From: Thiospirochaeta perfilievii
GTDB lineage: Bacteria > Spirochaetota > Spirochaetia > DSM-2461
DNA: 64,000 nucleotides
Assembly: GCF_008329945.1 (NCBI RefSeq)
Contig: NZ_CP035807.1
Location: forward strand, 2,542,001-2,606,000
Direction: 5' to 3'
This document shows positions 50,840-61,135 of the stretch, in pieces (the stretch's first letter is position 1; each line of letters opens with the position of its first letter). Under the pieces are notes generated by a model. That model ran no database searches. It was not told the DNA's origin and saw only the letters and a list, made by a program, of their open reading frames with translations. The translations under genes were made by a program, and so were the position numbers.

Positions 50840-52999
50840 ATGAAGAAGAGACTAGTAACATCAGCGTTACCATACGTTAATAATGTTCCCCATTTAGGGA
50901 ATTTAATCCAAGTTTTATCCGCCGACGTTTACGCACGGTATTGTAGATCCTATGGCTATGAGACCCTATATGTTTGTGGTACAGATGAGCATGGAACAGC
51001 TACAGAGACAAAGGCACTTCAAGAGGGTGTTACATCTAGAGAACTTTGTGATAAGTTCCACGATATACATGTTGATATATACAATTGGTTCAATATTAAT
51101 TTTGATCATTTTGGTAGGACATCAAAGCCTATTCACCATGAGATTGTTCAGGATCTATTTAAAAAAGTAGATGCTGCAGGATATATAACTGAGAAGACTA
51201 CAACCCAACTTTTTTGTACTAAGTGTGATAAGTTTTTAGCAGATAGATTTGTAAAAGGAACCTGTCCCCACTGTGATTCTACAAGTGCTACAGGGGATCA
51301 GTGCGAGGATTGTGGAAAACTGTTAGATCCTACGGATCTAATTGATCCTAAATGCGGGACATGTGGCTCAACTCCAGAATCAAGGGATACAACCCATCTC
51401 TATTTAAATTTGCCAGGAATTCTTCCTAAACTTGAAGAGTGGATGGAGAAGGCTTCTATTAAAGGACAGTGGGCTAAAAATGCAGTTGCCATGACTAAGA
51501 GTTGGATTAGGGATGGTTTAAGAGAGAGATGTATTACAAGGGATCTTAAATGGGGTATACAGGTACCTAAAGAGGGCTTTGAAGATAAGGTTTTTTATGT
51601 CTGGTTTGATGCACCAATAGGTTATGTTTCTATAACAGCAGATAAGTATGATAACTGGCAAGAGTGGTGGATGAACCCTGATAATGTTGAATTGTTTCAA
51701 TTTATTGGTAAGGATAATATTCCTTTCCACACAGTTATATTTCCATCAACTCAACTTGAAAGTGGTGAAAACTGGACAATGTTGCACCATATGTCATCCT
51801 CTGAGTATCTAAACTATGAAAATGGGAAATTCTCTAAAAGTAAGGGTGTTGGAGTTTTTGGTAATGATTGTAAGGATACAGGAATCCCAGCAGATGTATG
51901 GAGATTCTACATATTTTATAATAGACCCGAAAAGACTGATACCCAATTTACCTGGGCCGATTTCCAGGAAAAGGTAAATAGTGAGCTTATTGGTAACTTA
52001 AGTAACCTAGTAAATCGAACTTTAACTTTTGCTGATAAGTTTTTTGATGGAAAAGTTCCTGATGCTCCTGTAGATGAAGAGTTTTGGGCTACAGTTAAGA
52101 GTAGGGAAGAAGAGATCACTTCTAAGTTTGAAATGGCTAATTTACGAGAGACATTTAAGGATATATTCCATCTATCATCAATTGGGAATAAGGCTTTCCA
52201 GGATGGGGAACCTTGGAGAACTAAAACAGAGGATCCTGCAGCAGCTGCTAAGTTATTAAAAAACCTTATATATTTAGTAAAGGACTTAGCAATATTAATA
52301 GAGCCATTTATTCCAGAAACATCGGCTAAAATTTTATCCTTTTTAGGCCAAGAGAAATTAACCTGGAAGGATTTAGGATCACTTAGTGGTATAACAGAGA
52401 TTAATAAACCAACTATACTTTTTACAAAATTAGAAGACAAGGTTATAGAAGGTTTTAGAGAGAAGTATGCAGGTTCCCAAGCCGATAGAGCAAAAAAAGA
52501 GTTAACACTAGAAGAGCAGTTTAGAGATAAAATAGACTTAAGAGCTGTTAAAATTGTAGATGTTCAGGATCACCCAGAAGCAGATAAGCTATATGTGGAG
52601 ACTGTTGAAGTAAGGGAAGGGGATCATAGAACAATTGTCTCTGGAATTAAATCCTATTATACAAAGGAAGAGCTAATTGGAAAAACTGTTATATTAGCCT
52701 ACAACTTAAAACCTGCCAATCTAAGAGGGGTTAAAAGTCAAGGTATGTTATTAGCCGCTGAGGATAAGGATAAAAATGTTGAGGTTATTTTCTTAGATGA
52801 TGCTAAACCTGGGGAGAGAGTTGTTCTTGATGGAGAAAACTTTGATGTTTATCCATACCCTAAAAGAATAAAAATAGATACATTTTTTGATATACCTTTA
52901 AAGGTTGTAGATAATATTGTAATGGTTGGAGATACAAAGTTAGTTTGTAATGGTAATCCTGTACTTACTAAGGTTGTCAAAAATGGAGATGTAGGTTAA
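50840..52999 (+). CDS. metG: Methionyl-tRNA synthetase
   Basis: 719 aa. HIGH variant in PYVNNVPHLGNLIQVL, zinc knuckles CTKCDKF...CPHCDSTSATGDQCEDCG...CGTCG, and KMSKS variant KFSKSKGVG. The C-terminal 110 residues (FRDKIDLRAVKIVDVQDHPE...) are the tRNA-binding OB-fold dimer domain. KFSKS rather than KMSKS is a known tolerated variant. Confidence 0.96.
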   Translation: MKKRLVTSALPYVNNVPHLGNLIQVLSADVYARYCRSYGYETLYVCGTDEHGTATETKALQEGVTSRELCDKFHDIHVDIYNWFNINFDHFGRTSKPIHHEIVQDLFKKVDAAGYITEKTTTQLFCTKCDKFLADRFVKGTCPHCDSTSATGDQCEDCGKLLDPTDLIDPKCGTCGSTPESRDTTHLYLNLPGILPKLEEWMEKASIKGQWAKNAVAMTKSWIRDGLRERCITRDLKWGIQVPKEGFEDKVFYVWFDAPIGYVSITADKYDNWQEWWMNPDNVELFQFIGKDNIPFHTVIFPSTQLESGENWTMLHHMSSSEYLNYENGKFSKSKGVGVFGNDCKDTGIPADVWRFYIFYNRPEKTDTQFTWADFQEKVNSELIGNLSNLVNRTLTFADKFFDGKVPDAPVDEEFWATVKSREEEITSKFEMANLRETFKDIFHLSSIGNKAFQDGEPWRTKTEDPAAAAKLLKNLIYLVKDLAILIEPFIPETSAKILSFLGQEKLTWKDLGSLSGITEINKPTILFTKLEDKVIEGFREKYAGSQADRAKKELTLEEQFRDKIDLRAVKIVDVQDHPEADKLYVETVEVREGDHRTIVSGIKSYYTKEELIGKTVILAYNLKPANLRGVKSQGMLLAAEDKDKNVEVIFLDDAKPGERVVLDGENFDVYPYPKRIKIDTFFDIPLKVVDNIVMVGDTKLVCNGNPVLTKVVKNGDVG

Positions 53000-54001
53000 T
53001 TGTTTACTATAACCAGATATAAAAGAGAGGAGCTTGGGGAACAACAAGCTCTTTTTTCCGGTTCTAACTTTATGCAAACTCTAGAATGGGCTGATCTAAA
53101 GGCTTTGTATGGTTTTAAACCTAATATTTTTGTAATAGATAATAATGGTGTAAAAGAGGGCCTTATTGTTCTACTTAGAACAATTTTTAAGGGCTTGTCC
53201 CTTGCTTATATACCCCATGGACCATCTAACAAACTCTGTAATGAGTACGGATTACATCGTATATCTAAGGTTTTAAAACACTATATGCCTAAGGGAACTC
53301 TTTTTATTAGGTACGACCTTTTATTGGATAAAAACAGTAATAATGAAGAAACACTAAAAGGTCTTTCAAAATCACCAGTTACAATACAGGTCCCAGATAC
53401 TACTATTCTAGATATAACAAGTGATGAAGATGTTATTCTTTCCGCTATGCATAAAAAGACCCGTTACAATATAAAGCTTGCAGCAAAAAAAGGTGTTGTT
53501 ATTAGAGAAGTTCCAATTAGTGAACTTGACAGATGGTATAATATGTATGAGGTAACAGCAAAAAGAGACTCTATAGCTATACATTCAAAGGAGTATTATA
53601 AGTCTGTTTATGATAAAACAAATATGAAACTTCTATTTGCAGAACACGATGGAGAGCTATTAGCAGGTATCTTTTTATTAATTCAGAATGATATAGCGAC
53701 GTATCTATATGGGGCATCTTCGAATAGTAAAAGAAACCTGATGCCATCTTATCTTCTACAGTGGGAGGCTATAAAGTTAGCCAAAGAACTGGGTGCTAAA
53801 TCCTATGATTTTTTTGGTATACCTCCAACAGATGACAAAAATCACCCTATGTTTGGTCTTTACAGGTTTAAAGTAGGTTTCTCAGGACAGATTATTAATA
53901 GGGTAGGTTGTTATGACTACTATCTCTCCCCTATAGCTCCTATTTTTACACTAATAGAACGCTTAAGAAGTTTTTATTATAAAAGATTAAGAAAGATATA
54001 A
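53000..54001 (+). CDS. FemAB-family peptidyltransferase
   Basis: 333 aa, TTG start directly after metG's stop. MQTLEWADLKALYGFKPNIF, LAYIPHGPSNKLCNEYGLHR, HKKTRYNIKLAAKKGVVIRE and IATYLYGASSNSKRNLMPSY with SYDFFGIPPTDDKNHPMFGL are typical of FemX/MurM-like enzymes, GNAT-fold proteins that add amino acids from aminoacyl-tRNA to a peptidoglycan precursor. Position after metG suits use of charged tRNA. Confidence 0.85.
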   Translation: MFTITRYKREELGEQQALFSGSNFMQTLEWADLKALYGFKPNIFVIDNNGVKEGLIVLLRTIFKGLSLAYIPHGPSNKLCNEYGLHRISKVLKHYMPKGTLFIRYDLLLDKNSNNEETLKGLSKSPVTIQVPDTTILDITSDEDVILSAMHKKTRYNIKLAAKKGVVIREVPISELDRWYNMYEVTAKRDSIAIHSKEYYKSVYDKTNMKLLFAEHDGELLAGIFLLIQNDIATYLYGASSNSKRNLMPSYLLQWEAIKLAKELGAKSYDFFGIPPTDDKNHPMFGLYRFKVGFSGQIINRVGCYDYYLSPIAPIFTLIERLRSFYYKRLRKI

Positions 54002-54027
54002 AAAAGTCTCTATAGAGACTTTTTTAT
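54001..54027. terminator. Bidirectional terminator
   Basis: The palindrome AAAAAGTCTC-TA-TAGAGACTTTTT (perfect over 24 bases) lies between the femAB-like gene and the MCP gene. Confidence 0.85.
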
Positions 54028-55895
54028 TCTAATTTAAATGAGTTTACTAATTCTAAAGTCTCTTTATTTGTCTCATCAGTTTTAACAGATAGTTGATTTA
54101 AATCCTCCATAGCTTGGGTAACCTGTTCATTGTACTCTTTTATATCCAATGCATTTTTCATAGACTTCCTTGAAGACTCCTCTAATTGCTCTAAAAAGTC
54201 TAACATCTCTTGTCCCTGGGTTGTTAATTTAGATGAGAGATCGTTTAGTTTTAATGCTAAATCATTGGTACTTGTTAACTGTTGTAATACCTCATTATTC
54301 GCCTTGTCATGCTCTTCCATAGCTTCAGCAATTGAGTAGGTCTCATTTTCCACTACTGTTAGACTTGATTTCATCTTTTCAAATGTTTTACCTGTATCCA
54401 TTGCAATTGTTACAGAGGTATTTATCTCCTCAAGTACCTTATTTAAATTCTCTGTACTGGTTTTGGTCTGTAAAGCAGTGCTTTCTGCTAGGTTTCTAAT
54501 CTCAGATGCTACAACACTAAAACCTCGGCCAGCATCACCTGCGTGGGCAGCTTCAATAGCGGCATTCATAGCTAGTAAATTTGTCCTTGCAGCAATACCA
54601 GAAATAATTTTATTGATATCCAATAGTGATTTAGAAAGGGTAACAACACTATTTACAGAGTTTATAGTAGCCTGAATTTTGTTTTGTCCCTCCTGGAAAT
54701 CTAGGGTTAACTCATTTGTTCTCTCTTTTACAATCCCAGTTCTTTTGGTAACCTCTTTAACCGATGCTATCATCTCTTCAACAGCAGCTGAGGATTCGGT
54801 TACATTTGACGTCTGTACATCAACCTGTACGGCTACATCAGAACTACTTTGAATTAACTCCCTACCAGTAGATAGAGTAAGATTTACAATTTTATCATTC
54901 TCTTTAACTAGGTTTATATTTTCATCTATTTTAGCATCAATTTCGTGAACATTCTCTGTTGATGCAACAATACTTTGGGATAGTTCTTCTTGATGGCGAT
55001 TTTGTACTGCAAACATCTTTTTAGTCTCAACCATATGTTCAGCAATTATATCTGAGAATCTATTTACTCTATGACTAATTAGACCAAGTTCATCAACAGA
55101 TGATATTGTTATTCTTGTTGTTAGATCCTTATCATCGGATATCATTTTATTTAGTCTACCATTTATATTGTTAAATAGTGATTCGGTGGATGTGGACCAA
55201 AGTACTATTAATGCAGTTATAAATATAAATATTATTATAAGTGGGGGAAGGGTTGCCTTAACAACAAAACCTATAACATTTATTGTCCCAATTGGAAGGT
55301 TTGTTAAAGCGATATATAGTATAAAGAATGTTGATAATATGGACATTATTGAGATAAAAACTGGAATTATTATACTTTTAGATTGTTGCCTATTTGATTT
55401 TAAACCCGCAGGATAGTCATTTACTCCATTAGTATATAAACAGAGGGAAACTAATTTATCAAATAACACATATATAAATGAAGATGAGACCATCCCAATT
55501 GCTATCATTAAACCTGCGTAGGCATCCGCTGTAGTTTTATCTAGACCTCTGCCTTGTAGAGATGTAGAGTTGTAAATAATTATACCAATAGTTAAAAATA
55601 AAAAAACTGCTAAAGATCTTAATGGTACAGCTCCAAGTTTATCAATATACTTTTTATATTCATCAATATTGTTTTTAAGTTCTGGAATATTAGTTTTAAA
55701 TGATTTAATTAATGGATTAAGTATTATATTTGATGCTAGGAATAAAATTACTAAATTAATTAAATTACTATTTATTAAACCATCAAGGATCTCTTTTCTA
55801 GGGTGAACAACTCCTACAAAAATAACAGTATTAGCTAGAATAAATATTATTGATGATATTGATACGATTAAGTGTGCTTTTATTTGGACTTTCAA
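54024..55895 (-). CDS. Methyl-accepting chemotaxis protein
   Basis: 623 aa. Six or so membrane helices in residues 8-235 with little periplasmic loop, so it senses within the membrane or the cytoplasm. A HAMP-like linker is followed by the long coiled coil and the signalling tip [20 protein letters not shown]. Directs CheA. No che gene near. Confidence 0.92.
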   Translation of the reverse strand: MKVQIKAHLIVSISSIIFILANTVIFVGVVHPRKEILDGLINSNLINLVILFLASNIILNPLIKSFKTNIPELKNNIDEYKKYIDKLGAVPLRSLAVFLFLTIGIIIYNSTSLQGRGLDKTTADAYAGLMIAIGMVSSSFIYVLFDKLVSLCLYTNGVNDYPAGLKSNRQQSKSIIIPVFISIMSILSTFFILYIALTNLPIGTINVIGFVVKATLPPLIIIFIFITALIVLWSTSTESLFNNINGRLNKMISDDKDLTTRITISSVDELGLISHRVNRFSDIIAEHMVETKKMFAVQNRHQEELSQSIVASTENVHEIDAKIDENINLVKENDKIVNLTLSTGRELIQSSSDVAVQVDVQTSNVTESSAAVEEMIASVKEVTKRTGIVKERTNELTLDFQEGQNKIQATINSVNSVVTLSKSLLDINKIISGIAARTNLLAMNAAIEAAHAGDAGRGFSVVASEIRNLAESTALQTKTSTENLNKVLEEINTSVTIAMDTGKTFEKMKSSLTVVENETYSIAEAMEEHDKANNEVLQQLTSTNDLALKLNDLSSKLTTQGQEMLDFLEQLEESSRKSMKNALDIKEYNEQVTQAMEDLNQLSVKTDETNKETLELVNSFKLE

Positions 55896-56020
55896 CTTTA
55901 AACCTCATTTTTTTATATAATCTAAATAATATCATAAACATCTAAAAAAACCAGTTTATTATTGATTATATTATTATAAAAATATAAAATTAATAGTAAT
56001 TATTACTATATGGAGTCTTT

Positions 56021-56227
56021 ATGACAGAAGAAGAAATTAAGGATAGATACAAAAAAGTATGTATATGCAGATCTGTTTCAAAGGGCACTATAAAACAAGC
56101 TATTAAAGATGGTGCTAAAAATGTAGCAGATGTTAGAAGAAGAACCGGAGCAACAAGTGGTGCTTGTAAGGGTAGCAGATGTACTGCTACTATTAACGAT
56201 ATAATTAAAGAGGTTATAGGAAACTAA
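56021..56227 (+). CDS. BFD-like [2Fe-2S] protein
   Basis: 68 aa. VCICRSVSKGTIKQAI with the Cys-x-Cys pair and TGATSGACKGSRCTATI with Cys-x4-Cys form the BFD-type [2Fe-2S] domain. Stand-alone form related to bacterioferritin-associated ferredoxin, NirB and NifU middle domains. GGAGTC before the ATG. Followed by a terminator, so it is a single-gene unit. Confidence 0.85.
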   Translation: MTEEEIKDRYKKVCICRSVSKGTIKQAIKDGAKNVADVRRRTGATSGACKGSRCTATINDIIKEVIGN

Positions 56228-56257
56228 AAAGGTATGCAATTGCATACCTTTTTTTAT
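56226..56257. terminator. Bidirectional terminator
   Basis: The palindrome AAAAAGGTATGCAA-TTGCATACCTTTTT, perfect over 28 bases, lies between the BFD gene and the facing GH65 gene. Confidence 0.88.
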
Positions 56258-56259
56258 AC

Positions 56260-58554
56260 CTATAGATTAACTTTTAATACTTCCTTTGGACCTATTGTAT
56301 ATTTTTTATTATTAATGAATATATCTCTCTCTAATTCAGCATCTATTGTCACATGTTTCTTGTTTACATGAACTGATATTGGGGAGTTTTTATCTATAAT
56401 TTTAAAATTATATGAGTCCCAGGCATTAGGAATTGTAGGGGATAGGAACATCTCTCCCTCTTTATATCTAAGACCTCCAAATCCATGAACTATAGACATC
56501 CATGTCCCTGCCATACTTGTAATGTGGCAACCATCTTCGGTATCGTTATTATAGTTATCCAGGTCTAATCTAGCAGTTCTAAGGTACATTTCATAAGCTT
56601 TGTCTGCTAATCCAAGTTTTGATGCAAGGATCCCATGAACACATGGAGATAGGGAACTTTCATGTACTGTAAGTGGTTCATAAAATTTAAAGTTCTTTAA
56701 ATGCTCTTCTGTAGTAAATTGATCTTCAAAAAAGTACATACCTTGTAATACATCAGCCTGTTTTATACAGGAAGATCTAAGTATTCTATCCCATGACCAA
56801 TTTTGGTTTATAGGTCTATCCTCTGGTTTTAGATCATCTACATTAACTATATCTTTATCTAAAAAACCATCCTGTTGAAGAAATATTCCATCTTTTTCTG
56901 GGAAATACATATTATTTGCAACTTCAGTAAACTTTTTTACTTCATCACTTGTAAAGTTAATCTTGCTAATAATCTCTTGATATCGATTTTTATGATTGTT
57001 CTTTACCCACTTTATAGATTCGAGTGTATATTTTAGTGACCACTGGGCTATTTTATTTGTATACCAGTTATTATTAACATTGTTTTCATACTCGTTAGGC
57101 CCTGTTACACCAAGCATAACGTACTGTTTTTTCTCATTAGAGTAGTTAACTCTTTGAGCCCAAAAACGAGAAACTGCAATGAGTACTTCTAAACCATACT
57201 GTGCAAGATAATCTTTATCCATAGTTTTTTGAATATATGTATATATACCGTAAAGAATAGCTCCATTTCTATGAATCTCTTCAAAGGTTATCTCCCACTC
57301 ATTATGACACTCTTCTCCGTTCATTGTAACCATTGGGAAAAGAGCTGCTCCACCTGTAAACCCAAGTTTCTCAGCGTTTTCAATAGCCTTATCTAACTGT
57401 TTATATCTGTAAATTAGAAGATTTTTTGATATATCCTCAGCAGATGTACTTAAATAAAAGGGAATACAATAGGCTTCTGTATCCCAATAGGTACTTCCAC
57501 CATACTTCTCTCCAGTAAACCCCTTAGGTCCTATGTTAAGCCTGCTATCAACCCCTGTATAGGTTTGCATCATATTGAATATATTAAATCTAATTGCCTG
57601 CTGAGCTGATTCTGAACCCTCGATTTGAACATCAGATGTTTCCCAAATATGTTCCCATCTGTTTTTATGTTCGTTTTCTAGAATTGTATAACCACTCTTC
57701 TCAGCTTCTTCTAAGTTTTTATTTGATACCTTAGTTAAGTCAGTTATTTCATGGTCCCTTGAAGTTACGCATGATACATATTTTACAACTTTTAAACTCT
57801 GGTTCTGTTTTACTTCACTCTCTACTGTTTGGGATATAAATCCACCTTTCTGATTATTCTCTCTAGGTAGTTCTAAAGGAGAATCATCCATATAAATATG
57901 GAAACTCATTCCTGTATTTGTATAAAACTCTGTTTTTTTAGTTTTAAGGTTAACAAATGATCTATCATTTATACTGTTTTCACCCTCATGTACCCAGAAG
58001 TATTCGTCGTAGTTCGAATCTTCATTATGTACATTCCCATCAAGATAAGGAGTTACTGTAACTTTTCCATCCCCATTTAATATAGATATTTCATAGCTTA
58101 TTACACCTAATTCATTTCGTTCCATGCTTACAAAACGTGAGGCATTTACTTTTATCTCTTTTTTATTAGGCATAACAACAATAAATGTTCTATATAAAAT
58201 TCCACATTTCATATCTAGTTCACGTTTAAACTCTTTTATTTCGCAGTCATTTAAATCTAGAGTATCACCATCAACCTTAATCTCTATACCGAGCCAGTTT
58301 GTAGAGTTTAAAACCTTAGCAAAATACTCCGGGTAGCCGTTTTTCCACCAACCAACCCTTGTTTTATCTGGGTAATAGACTCCTGCAAGATAGGTTCCAT
58401 TCATTTTATCACCTGAGTAATTCTCTTCAAAATTACCCCGTAACCCCATAAAACCATTTCCTAAACTAAATATACTCTCAGAGAACCTATTTTTAGTTTT
58501 ATCAAAACCCTCTTCTACAATTTTCCATGGTTGTTCTATTAAATATTTTTCCAT
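56260..58554 (-). CDS. GH65 disaccharide phosphorylase (maltose/kojibiose type)
   Basis: 764 aa. YGGSTYWDTEAYCIPFYLST and GVTGPNEYENNVNNNWYTNK (catalytic Glu) are the GH65 motifs; GLRGNFEENYSGDKMNGTYL begins the N-terminal sandwich. The enzyme splits an alpha-glucobiose with phosphate to beta-glucose-1-phosphate and glucose. Directly upstream, pgmB turns the first product into glucose-6-phosphate. Maltose versus kojibiose or trehalose cannot be settled here. Confidence 0.9.
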   Translation of the reverse strand: MEKYLIEQPWKIVEEGFDKTKNRFSESIFSLGNGFMGLRGNFEENYSGDKMNGTYLAGVYYPDKTRVGWWKNGYPEYFAKVLNSTNWLGIEIKVDGDTLDLNDCEIKEFKRELDMKCGILYRTFIVVMPNKKEIKVNASRFVSMERNELGVISYEISILNGDGKVTVTPYLDGNVHNEDSNYDEYFWVHEGENSINDRSFVNLKTKKTEFYTNTGMSFHIYMDDSPLELPRENNQKGGFISQTVESEVKQNQSLKVVKYVSCVTSRDHEITDLTKVSNKNLEEAEKSGYTILENEHKNRWEHIWETSDVQIEGSESAQQAIRFNIFNMMQTYTGVDSRLNIGPKGFTGEKYGGSTYWDTEAYCIPFYLSTSAEDISKNLLIYRYKQLDKAIENAEKLGFTGGAALFPMVTMNGEECHNEWEITFEEIHRNGAILYGIYTYIQKTMDKDYLAQYGLEVLIAVSRFWAQRVNYSNEKKQYVMLGVTGPNEYENNVNNNWYTNKIAQWSLKYTLESIKWVKNNHKNRYQEIISKINFTSDEVKKFTEVANNMYFPEKDGIFLQQDGFLDKDIVNVDDLKPEDRPINQNWSWDRILRSSCIKQADVLQGMYFFEDQFTTEEHLKNFKFYEPLTVHESSLSPCVHGILASKLGLADKAYEMYLRTARLDLDNYNNDTEDGCHITSMAGTWMSIVHGFGGLRYKEGEMFLSPTIPNAWDSYNFKIIDKNSPISVHVNKKHVTIDAELERDIFINNKKYTIGPKEVLKVNL

Positions 58555-59193
58555 TTAGGCCTCCAAGACATCTAAAGATAAATTTTCGAAAGTTGATATA
58601 ACATGGTCAGCATTAGAGAGTACGTCTGCCTCTCCAACACCGATAACCCTCATGGAAGCGTTTTTCCCAGCTTCAACACCTGCTACTGCATCTTCAAATA
58701 CAACACACTCCTTAGGATCAATCCCAAGGTTTTTAGCCGCTGTTAAAAATACTTCTGGATCTGGTTTTGCCTTACTTACATGGGTACCATCTACTATAGA
58801 ATCAAAATATGGTGTTAACTCTAGGTGCTTTAATATAAAAACTGCATTTTTACTAGCGGAACCAAGGGAAATTAAGTAACCACTCTTTTTTAATCTAGTT
58901 ATGAAATCCTTTACCCCTGGGAGTATATCCTCTGGAGTTAGTTCGCTAATAAGTTTCACATATTCATCATTCTTTTTTGCAGCATACTTATCAAAATCTT
59001 CCTGAGAAAGGGTTATATTCCCAATTTCCAATAAAATTTCTAATGACCTAACCCTGGAAACACCCTTTAAAAGTTCATTATCCTGTTCTGTAAAAGTAAA
59101 ACCCAACTCATTTGCTAAGTTACTCCATGCAAGATAGTGATACTTAGCCGTATCAACTATTACTCCATCTAAATCAAAAATTACTGCTTTCAT
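58555..59193 (-). CDS. pgmB: Beta-phosphoglucomutase
   Basis: 212 aa HAD enzyme. AVIFDLDGVIVDTAKYHYLA has the Asp8/Asp10 pair, LGSASKNAVFILKHL the Ser/Lys region and VFEDAVAGVEAGKNASM the Mg site. Stop codon abuts the GH65 ATG. TGAGGAGC-type AGGAGC precedes the ATG. Confidence 0.92.
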   Translation of the reverse strand: MKAVIFDLDGVIVDTAKYHYLAWSNLANELGFTFTEQDNELLKGVSRVRSLEILLEIGNITLSQEDFDKYAAKKNDEYVKLISELTPEDILPGVKDFITRLKKSGYLISLGSASKNAVFILKHLELTPYFDSIVDGTHVSKAKPDPEVFLTAAKNLGIDPKECVVFEDAVAGVEAGKNASMRVIGVGEADVLSNADHVISTFENLSLDVLEA

Positions 59194-59224
59194 ATAAAAG
59201 CTCCTGTTTTTTATTTTATATTAC

Positions 59225-59276
59225 TGTGCAACCGCTTGCACATACTACTTATACAATGAAATTGAACTGGCGTCAA
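59225..59276 (-). promoter_or_regulatory. LacI-type operator and promoter of pgmB-GH65
   Basis: Minus-strand promoter: -35 TTGACG (59276-59271), 17-base spacer, -10 TATAAG (59253-59248). The operator TGTGCAA-CCGC-TTGCACA at 59225-59242 has perfect 7-base arms and a GCNNGC-like centre typical of LacI-family sites. It covers the start point, so binding would block transcription. The regulator is encoded divergently. Confidence 0.75.
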
Positions 59277-59348
59277 TTACTAGTTCTAATTATAACATAT
59301 ATTTTCCTATTTATTGCAATGATTTTCAATGTATGACAATATTTACCT

Positions 59349-60359
59349 ATGCGTGTTACTATAAAAGAAGTAGCTAAAGAGGCTAATGTCTCTCTATCTA
59401 CAGTTTCTAGAGTTTTACATAATAGCTCTAAAATTACAGATGAGACAAAAAAGAGGGTCAATGATGCCATAAAAAAGCTTGGTTATCATCCAAACTATAT
59501 CGCAAGCTCCTTGGCAGGAAAACCTACAAAAACAATAGGGATTGTTCTACCAAATGACTCTGATGAGCTTTTCAAAAATACGTTCTTTATTAATGCCATG
59601 AGGGGTATTAGTATATATGCCCAGAAAAGAGGTTACTTTCTTATGTACTCATTCTCTAAGGATGATGAAGAAGAGGTTAAATTTATTGAGAAGTATATTA
59701 GGAGTGGCTGGGTATCAGGAGTGGTTCTACTTAACTCCTTTGAAAATGATAAATGTATTGAATACCTAGAAGAACACAGTTTCCCATTTGTTATTATAGG
59801 TACGCCTAATAGACCAAAATCTATTAACTGGGTTGATAATGATAACAGACAGGCTATGAAAGATGTCGTCCTATCCTTAGTAAAAAAAGGTAAAAAGAGT
59901 ATCGCATTTATTGGTGGGCATAAGAAGATGAAGGTAACAAAGGACCGATATTTAGGTTATCAAGAGGCCCTAGAGGAGAGTGGGCTTAAAATTAAAAAAA
60001 ATAGTAACTTCTTTTTTGATAGTTTTACAGAAGAAAATGGAAAAAAAGCAATGAGAAATCTCCTCTCTACTAATGATGTAGACGCTGTAGTTACTACAGA
60101 TGACCTATTTTCATTTGGCGTTCTTGATGTACTAAAAGAGAATAAAAGGTTGGATATTATGGTAACCGGTTTTAATAACACTCCTAGATCTACCTTTATT
60201 TCACCTACACTTACAACTGTAGAGATAAATGCTGATGAACTAGGTGAGAAAGCAGCACGTCTTTTAATTGAAAATTTAGAAAATAAGGATCTAGAAAAAC
60301 AAGGTCTACTTGTTAGTAGTAGTTTAATTGAGAGGGAGTCTACAAAAAATGAATTATAA
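59349..60359 (+). CDS. LacI-family regulator
   Basis: 336 aa. The first 50 residues (TIKEVAKEANVSLSTVSRVL, NSSKITDETKKRVNDAIKKL) form the HTH and hinge. A sugar-binding core follows. Probably represses pgmB-GH65 through the operator at 59225 and responds to maltose or glucose phosphate. Overlaps the FNT gene by 11 bases. Confidence 0.9.
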   Translation: MRVTIKEVAKEANVSLSTVSRVLHNSSKITDETKKRVNDAIKKLGYHPNYIASSLAGKPTKTIGIVLPNDSDELFKNTFFINAMRGISIYAQKRGYFLMYSFSKDDEEEVKFIEKYIRSGWVSGVVLLNSFENDKCIEYLEEHSFPFVIIGTPNRPKSINWVDNDNRQAMKDVVLSLVKKGKKSIAFIGGHKKMKVTKDRYLGYQEALEESGLKIKKNSNFFFDSFTEENGKKAMRNLLSTNDVDAVVTTDDLFSFGVLDVLKENKRLDIMVTGFNNTPRSTFISPTLTTVEINADELGEKAARLLIENLENKDLEKQGLLVSSSLIERESTKNEL

Positions 60360-61134
60360 TAGACCAAACCAGATAATAAATATTGTTAAAGAAGGTGCTA
60401 TTGATAAAGCCTCGAAATCATATAGGCAACTTGTAGTCTTAGCTATTTTAGGTGGATCATATATCGCTTTAGGCTCTATTTTTGCCATTATTGTAGCTGG
60501 TGGTATGATTCAAACTTCTATATTAAATCCTGGTCTAGTTAAACTTGTTTTTGGTCTTACATTCCCCCTTGGTTTTGTTCTTGTAACCCTTGCAGGGGCT
60601 GAACTTTTTACTTCAACTACAGCAATTATGTCAGTAGGTGTTTATAGTAGAGCTATTAAACTTAATGAACTCCTAAGGGTATGGTTAATATCTTATCTTG
60701 GTAATTTTTTAGGGGCTATAATAGTTGTCTATTTTTTTGCCTATAGTACTCATATATTTTCCACAGATTATTATAGAGATTTTATTTTCTCTATTGCAGA
60801 TAAAAAATTATCCAACAACTTTTATACAACATTTATTAAGGGAGTAGGGGCTAACTGGTTAGTATGCCTTGCAGCTTTTTTAACATACTCTTCTAAGGAT
60901 GTTATTGGAAAGATTTTTGCTCTTTGGGCCCCAGTTACAGCCTTTGTAGCTATGGGTTTTGAACACTCTATTGCAAACATGTTTTTTATTCCCCTTGCTA
61001 AAGTGTTAGGAGCTAATATCAATTTTTTTGATTTTATCATTAAAAATTTACTACCTGTAACCCTAGGAAATATATTTGGAGGAGTAGTCTTTGTTGGATT
61101 AGCTTACTCCTTTGTATACTCTGAAAGAAAATAG
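60349..61134 (+). CDS. Formate/nitrite transporter family channel
   Basis: 261 aa from ATG 60349 (GGGAG 8-12 bases upstream). Six helices. GGSYIALGSIFAIIVAGGMI, GFVLVTLAGAELFTSTTAIM, NWLVCLAAFLTYSS and GFEHSIANMFFIPLA are the FNT motifs, with the central His in FEHSIANMF. Conducts formate, nitrite or another small anion. It is translationally coupled to lacI, an unusual partner. Confidence 0.88.
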   Translation: MNYNRPNQIINIVKEGAIDKASKSYRQLVVLAILGGSYIALGSIFAIIVAGGMIQTSILNPGLVKLVFGLTFPLGFVLVTLAGAELFTSTTAIMSVGVYSRAIKLNELLRVWLISYLGNFLGAIIVVYFFAYSTHIFSTDYYRDFIFSIADKKLSNNFYTTFIKGVGANWLVCLAAFLTYSSKDVIGKIFALWAPVTAFVAMGFEHSIANMFFIPLAKVLGANINFFDFIIKNLLPVTLGNIFGGVVFVGLAYSFVYSERK

Positions 61135-61135
61135 T

